DNA from: Spirochaetota bacterium
Lineage (GTDB): Bacteria > Spirochaetota > UBA4802 > JAFGJZ01
DNA length: 14,563 nucleotides
Assembly (NCBI GenBank): GCA_023396615.1
Contig: JAEWVM010000099.1
Coordinates: 1 to 14,563, forward strand
Direction of reading: 5' to 3'
Both the position numbers and the translations under genes were made by a program. Shown one piece after another: positions 5,346-12,163 of this stretch. Each line of letters opens with the position of its first letter. Positions within the stretch are counted from its first letter, which is position 1. A model generated the notes under the pieces. The model was not told the DNA's origin, ran no database searches, and was given only the letters and a program-made list of their open reading frames with translations.

Positions 5346-7727
5346 ATGAACATAAACGATTCACTCGATTTTAATGAGATTACTTCAAAGATATCCGAAT
5401 TTATAAAAACAGAATACGGTTCAGCTGAACTTGATTCATTTGCACCTATGGCGCTGGAAGCGGCGGAAAAAAGAATGAACATGATCAAAGAGATCATGGA
5501 TTTCAGAATTGAGTTTGAAAGGATGGCTGTTTCCGAAATTGAAAACATCGACAAAGCAGTTGCCCGCATTTCAAAGGGAAGTGAAGTCGGTCTTGAAGAT
5601 ATATTTAAAATACGCCGCGCCGTAATAGCTTCGGAAATTTTAAGACGTCAGATTTCATCTCACAGAGAATCGCTTCCGCAAATATCTTCTGATGCTGATC
5701 TTTCATTTTCCGATATTTCGTCGGTTAAGGATTATCTTTCTTCTGTTCTTACTGATTCGGGTGAGCTTGTCGTTGATAAGTTCCCCGCGCTGAAGCGCCT
5801 TCAGCATGAAATAGATTCTTTGAAAAAACAGATTCTGTCACAGATTTCACGTATTATGAATTCGCCCGCATATGACAAGCATCTTCAGGAAAAGGTTCAT
5901 GATACTAGAAGCGGAAGATTCGTGATTCTTCTAAAATCGAGCTCGAGAGGTGCACTCTCCGGTTCCATTCATGATGTATCGAATTCCATGCAGACTGTTT
6001 ATTTTGAACCGGATGAAATACGTGAACACAATTCTCTATACGCTTCAAGGCAGTTTGAATACGGAATAGAAATATCCAAAGCCGTTGCGGAAATTGCACA
6101 GAAAATATGCGATAATGCCGATGAGATAAAAACGAACGCGCATGTCTATGGAAAGATAGATTTTCTGAATTCACTCGCTGTTTTTTCTGAATTGATAAAA
6201 GCGGAGAAGCCGCAGATTTCAGATGAAAATGAAATTGTATTATATTCCGCAAAGCATCCTCTTCTTTATCTGATGAATAAGGACGGTGTAGTTGCGAACG
6301 ATATCATTCTTGATAATTCAAACTGCGGCATGGTAATCTCTGGAGCTAATGCGGGCGGAAAAACAGTAGTTCTCAAAACGGCTGGTTTGTGCGCTCTAAT
6401 GGTACGGCATGGACTTTTGATTCCGGCATCGCCGGATTCGAAGATTTCTTTTTTTGATAATATTTATGCCGATATAGGCGACGATCAGAGCATTTCGATG
6501 TCTCTTTCAACGTATTCAGGGCAGATAAAAAATCTGACGGATATGATAAATTCTCCTGCCGGAAAAACTCTCATTCTTGTTGATGAAATTATTTCCGGGA
6601 CCAATCCGCATTACGGAGCCGCTCTCGCGAGAAGCGTATTGGAAGAATTTGCGAATAAGAATTTCAAATTCATCGTCACGACTCATTATCCCGAACTGAA
6701 AAAAATGGCGTCGGAAGATCTGCGTTTTATGAATGCATCTGTTCTTTTCGATCCCGAGTCGTTGAAACCTACATTTATTCTCAAGCGTAATCTTCCGGGA
6801 ATGAGCTATACTTTCGAAATTGCCGATCTTATGAAAATGCCCGGGCATATTATTTCGCGCGCAAAAGAGGTCGCCGGTTCGGATGATCTGAATGCGGATG
6901 CTCTTCTTGAGAAGCTTCACAGATACGAGACGGAGCTTGCTTCAGAACGCGATGCAGTAGCTGAAATCAGAAAAGAACTGCTTGAGAAAATATCTGCTAA
7001 TGAAGAACTTGAGGCAAAGCTCAAACAGGCTGTTCGTGAAGCTAAGGAAGCAAAGGGAATTGAATTTATAGAAGAACTCAAAACCGCGCATGAGAGAATT
7101 CAAAGCAGAATCAGGGAGCTGAACCAGCTTACGCTTAAGGATGCTGAAAAAATCAGGGATGAAATTGTTTCTGAAAAGAAAAAGACAGAGGATAGCATTC
7201 TTGATATCAGAAAGGATTTTTTTGAAGACAAGTATGAAAAGTTCAATCCGGAGAAATGCACTAAAGGGTCTTCTGTTTTTGTTATTCCTCTTGAGGCCGA
7301 AGGAATTGTTGAATCTATAGATGTGAAGAATAAAAAACTCAATGTTATCTTTGGTAATTCGATCCGTTCAAAATATTCCTTCAAGGATGTTTTTGCCGTT
7401 AAAGAAAGAAAAGAACCGCGTCAGATTTTTCAGGCGCGGCCGATAAATATTGAACCGAATGATATTCCGCTTACAATTCAGACAACTTATAATACGGTGG
7501 ATCTCCGCGGAATGCGCGTAGACGAAGCTTTGTCAAAACTCGATTCTGATCTTGATTCAATGATGGCTAAAAGCATCAGGACTGCGGTTGTTATTCACGG
7601 TCACGGAACCGGAGCTTTGAAAGATGCAGTGCGCAGTCATCTCAAATTCAGTTATTATGTTTTGAGCTCAAGAAGCGGCCAGCAGGGCGAGGGCGGCGAC
7701 GGAGTCACGATTGCTGCTTTAAAGTAA
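5346..7727 (+). CDS. mutS2: MutS2 ATPase with C-terminal Smr nuclease domain
   Basis: A 793-residue protein of typical MutS2 length. The N-terminal core/lever region (1 to about 300) is followed by the MutS-type ATPase with Walker A GANAGGKT (333-340), Walker B ending LVDE (411-414) and the SGTNP signature (417-421). Then comes a long charged coiled coil (about 500-620), a KOW-like/linker region (about 640-690) and the Smr domain from about 715, with VDLRG (718-722) and HGHGTG (751-756). MutS2 lacks the mismatch-recognition domain of MutS. In Bacillus subtilis it binds collided ribosomes and helps split them; in Helicobacter and Thermus it suppresses recombination. The intact ATPase and Smr motifs support a functional protein. 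The ATG at 5346 is the only start after an in-frame TGA at 5331-5333, and its Shine-Dalgarno is poor (GGAG at 5321 is 21 bases away). It follows sanA by 74 bases, with no obvious functional link. Confidence 0.96.
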   Translation: MNINDSLDFNEITSKISEFIKTEYGSAELDSFAPMALEAAEKRMNMIKEIMDFRIEFERMAVSEIENIDKAVARISKGSEVGLEDIFKIRRAVIASEILRRQISSHRESLPQISSDADLSFSDISSVKDYLSSVLTDSGELVVDKFPALKRLQHEIDSLKKQILSQISRIMNSPAYDKHLQEKVHDTRSGRFVILLKSSSRGALSGSIHDVSNSMQTVYFEPDEIREHNSLYASRQFEYGIEISKAVAEIAQKICDNADEIKTNAHVYGKIDFLNSLAVFSELIKAEKPQISDENEIVLYSAKHPLLYLMNKDGVVANDIILDNSNCGMVISGANAGGKTVVLKTAGLCALMVRHGLLIPASPDSKISFFDNIYADIGDDQSISMSLSTYSGQIKNLTDMINSPAGKTLILVDEIISGTNPHYGAALARSVLEEFANKNFKFIVTTHYPELKKMASEDLRFMNASVLFDPESLKPTFILKRNLPGMSYTFEIADLMKMPGHIISRAKEVAGSDDLNADALLEKLHRYETELASERDAVAEIRKELLEKISANEELEAKLKQAVREAKEAKGIEFIEELKTAHERIQSRIRELNQLTLKDAEKIRDEIVSEKKKTEDSILDIRKDFFEDKYEKFNPEKCTKGSSVFVIPLEAEGIVESIDVKNKKLNVIFGNSIRSKYSFKDVFAVKERKEPRQIFQARPINIEPNDIPLTIQTTYNTVDLRGMRVDEALSKLDSDLDSMMAKSIRTAVVIHGHGTGALKDAVRSHLKFSYYVLSSRSGQQGEGGDGVTIAALK

Positions 7728-7741
7728 AAAAATATACTTTA
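7720..7741 (+). other. AT-rich stem-loop over the mutS2 stop codon
   Basis: TAAAGTA (7720-7726) pairs with TACTTTA (7735-7741) around an 8-base loop and includes part of the TAA stop. All but one pair is A-T and no T-run follows, so it is a weak structure and not a convincing terminator. Confidence 0.2.
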
Positions 7742-7755
7742 CAAATATTTAATAG

Positions 7756-7774
7756 ACTTAAGAATATGTTAAGT
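7756..7774. promoter_or_regulatory. Inverted repeat upstream of the dehydrogenase gene
   Basis: ACTTAA (7756-7761) and TTAAGT (7769-7774) are perfect inverted arms with a 7-base spacer GAATATG, about 50 bases before the ATG at 7823. A TTTACA (7738-7743) upstream could be a -35 with the -10 falling inside the repeat, which would make it a candidate operator. In such AT-rich sequence a six-base repeat can easily be chance. Confidence 0.25.
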
Positions 7775-7822
7775 TGATGGATTTGAAAATATGCCCAAGG
7801 GCGTTAAATAAAGGAGAAAAAT

Positions 7823-8866
7823 ATGGCTTATAAAATAGCTCTTTATCCCGGAGACGGAATTGGACCTGAGGTTGTTGCAGAAGCTGAAAAAGTAATCAAA
7901 AAAGTGAAGCTTGACTGCACGACGACAAAATTTGACTGGAACTCTTCGCTTTACGCTAAAATCGGCCATTGCGCGCCTGAAGATTTTATTGAACAGTTGA
8001 GAGGATTCGATGCCATTCTTCTCGGAGCTCTCGGAAATAAGGACAAGGCGCCTGAGCATGTTGCTGTTGAGCCTCTTCTTATGATGAGAAAAAATTTCGA
8101 CCAGTATGTAAATATCCGTCCGTCAGTTCTTCTTCCCGGTGTAGGCACGCCGCTTAAAGACAAAAAGGAATTTGATATTGACCTTGTATGTATCCGCGAA
8201 AACACAGAAGGAGAGTATACAACTCTCGGCGGAAGACACTATGTCGGAACACAGCAGGAATGCGCGATGCAGATTAATTATTTCACGCGTATAGGCGTTG
8301 AAAGAATTATCCGTTACGCTTTTGAAACTGCGAAAAAACGCGTAAAGAAACACGTTACAAGCATCACAAAATCGAATGTTCTCAAATACAGCATGGTTAT
8401 GTGGGATGAAATTCTTGAAGAAGTTGCAGCAGATTATCCTGATATAAAATACACTAAAATGTATGTAGATGCGGCCGCTATGAATCTTGTAAGATGCCCT
8501 GAAACTTTTGACGTTATTGTTGCGTCTAATCTTTTCGGAGATATTCTTACTGATATTTCAGCAATTGTAACAGGCGGAATCGGTTTTGCCGGAAGCGCGA
8601 ATCTTAATCCGACACGCGAAATGCCTTCGATGTTTGAGCCTGTTCACGGTTCTGCGCCTGATATCGCGGGTCAGCAGAAAGCGAATCCTATCGCGGCAAT
8701 CATGAGCTGTGCCATGATGATTGAATTTCTCGGCGAAAAAGAAATTGCAAAGAAAATCGAAGCTGCCGTAATAGAACACCTTAAGGATGACAAAATAAAG
8801 ACTCCTGACAGAGGCGGAAACAACAAGACAAGTGAAGTCGGCGATGATATCGTTGCCAGACTCTGA
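7823..8866 (+). CDS. dmlA: NAD-dependent beta-decarboxylating dehydrogenase, D-malate/tartrate type
   Basis: A 347-residue member of the isocitrate/isopropylmalate dehydrogenase family, cytoplasmic, which oxidises and decarboxylates a 2-hydroxy acid with a divalent metal. The N-terminal ALYPGDGIGPEV is typical. Residues 124-132 read IRENTEGEY followed by TTLGGR. This matches the D-malate/tartrate dehydrogenase branch (E. coli DmlA, Pseudomonas tartrate dehydrogenase) rather than LeuB, which has RELTGG. Arg125 and Tyr132, Lys183 (ITKSN), and metal ligands Asp240 and Asp244 (FGDILTD) are present. Asp280 in HGSAPDIAG (275-283) is the residue that favours NAD over NADP. The likely reaction is D-malate to pyruvate plus CO2, though these enzymes are promiscuous and 3-isopropylmalate or tartrate are possible. 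AAGGAG at 7811-7816, six bases before the ATG, fixes the start. The gene has its own gap upstream and a terminator downstream, so it is probably transcribed alone. No transporter or LysR regulator is adjacent to indicate a substrate. Confidence 0.88.
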   Translation: MAYKIALYPGDGIGPEVVAEAEKVIKKVKLDCTTTKFDWNSSLYAKIGHCAPEDFIEQLRGFDAILLGALGNKDKAPEHVAVEPLLMMRKNFDQYVNIRPSVLLPGVGTPLKDKKEFDIDLVCIRENTEGEYTTLGGRHYVGTQQECAMQINYFTRIGVERIIRYAFETAKKRVKKHVTSITKSNVLKYSMVMWDEILEEVAADYPDIKYTKMYVDAAAMNLVRCPETFDVIVASNLFGDILTDISAIVTGGIGFAGSANLNPTREMPSMFEPVHGSAPDIAGQQKANPIAAIMSCAMMIEFLGEKEIAKKIEAAVIEHLKDDKIKTPDRGGNNKTSEVGDDIVARL

Positions 8867-8901
8867 TTGGTGTTTAATTGTTTTATAATCAGAATGAGCA
8901 G

Positions 8902-8928
8902 AAGGGGCGGTTTATCCGTCCCTTTTTT
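8902..8928 (+). terminator. Intrinsic terminator of the dehydrogenase gene
   Basis: GGGGCGG (8904-8910), loop TTTAT and CCGTCCC (8916-8922) form a seven-pair stem with one G-U. It is extended by two A-T pairs and followed by six Ts (8923-8928). It lies 38 bases after the dehydrogenase stop. The T-run abuts the stop codon of the convergent kinase gene (8927-8929). Confidence 0.85.
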
Positions 8929-11900
8929 ATTTATGATTTCCGGTCATTTCGGCTGCAATTCGGCTCAGCTCATGACTTCTGAACGGTTTGTGTATAAACG
9001 CGTTCAGTCCGTTTTTCTGAAGTTCCGTTAAATCACGTGACTGAATAAAACCCGAGGCGATTATGATTTTTGCCCCCGGATTAATTTTTTTTATTTCAAA
9101 GAAACAGTCCCGTCCGCTCATGACAGGCATTATCATATCAAGAATAACAAGATCAATTTTGTCTTTTTCATTTTTATAAATTTCTGCCGCCTTTGATCCG
9201 TTCTCGGCGAGAATTACATTATATCCGAATTTTTCAAGAAGTCCTTTGCCTACCAACCGCATAACTTCTTCGTCGTCAGCAAGCAGAACGGTTCCGTGCC
9301 CGGTGTATATTGTTTCATTGGTGCTGTTATTTTCAGGAGGCTCTTCGCTCAAAGGAAGAATTATTTTGAAAGTTGTTCCTTCGTTAAGTCTACTTGAAAC
9401 GGTTATTGCTCCGTTATGCTGCTGGATTGTTGCGTAAGCTGCTGCAAGACCGAGTCCGGTTCCTGAGCCTTGTTTTTTGGTGGTGAAAAAAGGATCGAAT
9501 ATTTTATTGATGTCTTCCGGCTTTATTCCGCAGCCCGTATCAGAGACTATGATTTCTATATATGTTCCGGGACTGAGTTCGAACGGGCTTGATTCACATT
9601 CTTCATCGGACATATTTTTATAGCGTGTTGAAAAATAAAGAATACCGCCGCTTGGCATTGCGTGAGATGCGTTTATTCCAAGATTAAGAAAGACGTTCTG
9701 AATCTGCGGTGGATCGCCCATTATGATGCCGGACTCCGCGTTAAATTCCGTCTGGATGACAATACGTTTATCCACGGTATTTTGAAGAAGTGATATCGCA
9801 CCTATTATTGCCTGATGAATATCTGTAGGAACGGATGCCGCTGCCTGTCGTCTTGAAAAGGCAAGAAGTCTGTTGGAAAGTTCGGAAGCGTGTGCTGCGG
9901 ATTTTATTATGATATCAATATCGCCGGTTAGTTTTGGATCATCAGTTATTTCCGATAAACGCATTTGAAGAAGTTCGGCGCCGCCGATTATGCCGGCTAA
10001 CATATTGTTAAAGTCGTGCGCAATGCCGCCTGCAAGACGGCCGATTGCATCCATCTTTCTTGAATGATTCAATTGCTCCTGAATTGAATATTCCCGAGTC
10101 ATATCGCGGAAAACAAGAACAGCTCCCGTGATGATTCCTTCTTCATTTCTTATCGGAGCTCCCGAATCCGCAATGCGGTATTCCTTGCCGTCACGGCTTA
10201 TTAAAAGTGTGCTGTCAGTGAATTCTATTATTTTGTCTGAAGATATTATTTCTTCCGCCGGGTTTGCTATTTCATTTCCGGTTCTGCTGTTTATGATTTT
10301 TAAAACATCAGAAAGCTGTTTCCCATCTGCTTCCTGGCTTTTCCATCCCGTAAGTTTTTCCGCAACAGGATTAATTCTGGTGATTAATCCTTTCGTGTCG
10401 GTGGTGATTACGGCATCACCGATTGAATTTAAGGTAATTCTTAAATTTTCCTCGTTTTCCCGAAGCATTCTGTGTGACTCGCGTATTTCATTTTCAGATC
10501 TTATTCTTTGCGTGATATCGCGCGCCGCTGCGAATATTACGGAACCGCGCGGGGCGGATTTCCATTCTATGTAACGGTATGAACCGTCTTTTGCCTTGTA
10601 ACGGTTGACAAAATTTACAACTTCTTTCTGTTCGGAAAGATCGGAAAGAACTGCCAGTGTTGATTCTATATCATCGGGATGAACAAAATCAAGAAACTGT
10701 CTGTTTTCAAGTTCTTCTATCGTATAACCGAGAACCTGTGACCATTGATTATTGACGCGCAGAAAATTTCCTTTGGTATCGGCGATGCAGAAAAGATCGA
10801 GTGCGTAGGAAAAATACTGTTCAAGCTCCTCTGATTTTTTTTTGAGTTCTTTTTCTACACGCTTTCGGGAAAGCAGAAGCTTTGTCAGCGTTATAATAAG
10901 AATTAAAAGAAGAAGAAATACCGCCGCAGAAATCATAACAAGCAATGTATACCTTTCGTAAAAAGAATACTTTCTGTTTATGATTATACTGTCTTCGGGC
11001 AAAGCCGATACTGAAATTGAAAATCTTTCCGCGGCATCGGCATCGAACATAAATCTATTTCTGCTTTCAGTCTGAACTTTTATTTTAGACGGGTCTATTC
11101 CGAATTTAATTAATTCAACAGCTTTTTCGCCGGCATATGTTCCCTGAATGATGCCGCTGTTTGCTTTTCCCCCGAGTACGCCGAGACCGATATTCGAAGC
11201 TGATGTGGAAATTACCGGCACAGGGCAATTCTGCGCAATTAGCGGATAACTTTCGGTGTTCAAATAAGTTTTTCCGGTCTTATCCATGTACCATGCCGGT
11301 GCAATCGCGATTGAATTTTTAGGAAGATTTTTCAGTTCATAAATAAGCTCATCCGTTGAAAGATTTTCTCCGTTTAAATAAATGTATGATATATCAGGAT
11401 TGTATTTTTCTGTCAGGGCTATTTCCGCACGGGTACCCAATCCTGTCGGAGTACCGTCCGTTATAGCGGCGATATATTTAGTTTCAGGGAAAATTTTTTT
11501 TATTAGATCAATGTTTCCGGGAATGTCGAGGTTTTCAATTATGCCGGAAAAATTTTGCGGAAGATTTTCAGTTGATTTGATATCGTTAACTCCGCAGAAA
11601 ACAACCGGAACGCCCGGAAAAATTCTGCCGCTGAATTTCTTCAAAAGATCAAATGCCGCGTCATCAGATACTATGATTACGCCGGGCTCGTTATGTGTGT
11701 ATTTTGATTCAAGACGTTTCAGAAAAGCGTTTATATTTGTATAATCCGGAAACCGTTTTGAATCCATGTATTCTATATATATTTCAGCGTCCGGAATCTT
11801 CTTTCTGATTGTTTCTACAGCGGAAGTTACAATTTCATCAGTCCAGTGAAAAGTCTGATGATAAGAATTTATTATTAGAATATGGTTGTGAGCCGCAGGA

Positions 11901-11977
11901 GTATCTCCGGCGGAAAGTCCCGGTACTGTAATAGAAAGCATTGCTGCTGTTAACAAAACCGATAATTTGAGCTTCAT
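8927..11977 (-). CDS. Hybrid sensor histidine kinase with periplasmic substrate-binding, two PAS and a receiver domain
   Basis: A 1016-residue membrane sensor. Residues 1-23 are a signal peptide, cleavage likely after GLSA. Residues about 30-310 resemble the ABC-transporter substrate-binding family (PF04392 type), beginning HILIINSYHQ, and should sense a small ligand in the periplasm. A membrane helix lies at about 343-367, then a short coiled coil, PAS 1 (about 384-495, closing ARDITQR) and PAS 2 (about 510-635, closing FRDMTRE). The dimerisation/phosphoacceptor domain carries His654 (GGIAHDFNN). The ATPase domain has Asn769 (N box), Asp813-Thr-Gly (G1) and the GSGTGLGL G2 loop. A C-terminal receiver (about 895-1010) has the acceptor Asp947 (LDMIMP) and HKPF. 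The His-to-Asp set is complete, so a phosphorelay inside one chain is expected. The start at 11977 is chosen because GGAG sits four bases upstream and the signal peptide begins there; the ATG at 11995 has no Shine-Dalgarno. No cognate Hpt or DNA-binding regulator is adjacent. It is divergent from the helicase gene. Confidence 0.93.
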   Translation of the reverse strand: MKLKLSVLLTAAMLSITVPGLSAGDTPAAHNHILIINSYHQTFHWTDEIVTSAVETIRKKIPDAEIYIEYMDSKRFPDYTNINAFLKRLESKYTHNEPGVIIVSDDAAFDLLKKFSGRIFPGVPVVFCGVNDIKSTENLPQNFSGIIENLDIPGNIDLIKKIFPETKYIAAITDGTPTGLGTRAEIALTEKYNPDISYIYLNGENLSTDELIYELKNLPKNSIAIAPAWYMDKTGKTYLNTESYPLIAQNCPVPVISTSASNIGLGVLGGKANSGIIQGTYAGEKAVELIKFGIDPSKIKVQTESRNRFMFDADAAERFSISVSALPEDSIIINRKYSFYERYTLLVMISAAVFLLLLILIITLTKLLLSRKRVEKELKKKSEELEQYFSYALDLFCIADTKGNFLRVNNQWSQVLGYTIEELENRQFLDFVHPDDIESTLAVLSDLSEQKEVVNFVNRYKAKDGSYRYIEWKSAPRGSVIFAAARDITQRIRSENEIRESHRMLRENEENLRITLNSIGDAVITTDTKGLITRINPVAEKLTGWKSQEADGKQLSDVLKIINSRTGNEIANPAEEIISSDKIIEFTDSTLLISRDGKEYRIADSGAPIRNEEGIITGAVLVFRDMTREYSIQEQLNHSRKMDAIGRLAGGIAHDFNNMLAGIIGGAELLQMRLSEITDDPKLTGDIDIIIKSAAHASELSNRLLAFSRRQAAASVPTDIHQAIIGAISLLQNTVDKRIVIQTEFNAESGIIMGDPPQIQNVFLNLGINASHAMPSGGILYFSTRYKNMSDEECESSPFELSPGTYIEIIVSDTGCGIKPEDINKIFDPFFTTKKQGSGTGLGLAAAYATIQQHNGAITVSSRLNEGTTFKIILPLSEEPPENNSTNETIYTGHGTVLLADDEEVMRLVGKGLLEKFGYNVILAENGSKAAEIYKNEKDKIDLVILDMIMPVMSGRDCFFEIKKINPGAKIIIASGFIQSRDLTELQKNGLNAFIHKPFRSHELSRIAAEMTGNHK

Positions 11978-12034
11978 AATGCTCCACAATAACATGGTTA
12001 AAATCTATTATTTAAATCAGCACTGACTTTTTTA

Positions 12035-12063
12035 ATTTTATCATGATTTGACAGCAGTATCAA
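12035..12063 (-). promoter_or_regulatory. Candidate promoter for the hybrid kinase
   Basis: On the minus strand TTGATA (12063-12058), 17 bases and TAAAAT (12040-12035) match the housekeeping consensus in five of six positions each at ideal spacing. The leader to the ATG at 11977 would be about 50 bases. A second possible -10, TATAAT (12075-12070), lies upstream with a weak TTTAAA -35. Confidence 0.5.
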
Positions 12064-12077
12064 TAAAATATTATATT
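12048..12077 (+). promoter_or_regulatory. Candidate promoter for the MrfA-family helicase
   Basis: TTGACA (12048-12053, perfect) and TATATT (12072-12077) are separated by 18 bases. Transcription would start near 12084, giving a leader of about 80 bases. Nearer the gene, TTGACT (12129-12134) and a TATATATA run (12145-12152) look promoter-like, but their spacing is too short. The site interleaves with the kinase promoter on the other strand. Confidence 0.45.
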
Positions 12078-12163
12078 TAATTCAGTTGTGTTTTTAAAAT
12101 CAATAAGCTATGGCGGGTATTAATTTTATTGACTTCACTTAACATATATATAGCACTAGTCTT

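Noticed and set aside
7823..8866. Assignment as LeuB (3-isopropylmalate dehydrogenase)
   Set aside because: The substrate-loop motif is IRENTEGEY rather than the RELTGG of LeuB, and no leucine-pathway genes are adjacent, although activity on isopropylmalate cannot be excluded.
10128..10574. Antisense ORF of 148 codons within the kinase gene, and similar antisense frames within mutS2, the EAL gene and the helicase gene
   Set aside because: They lie wholly inside strongly supported genes on the other strand, lack ribosome binding sites and look like complements of real coding sequence.
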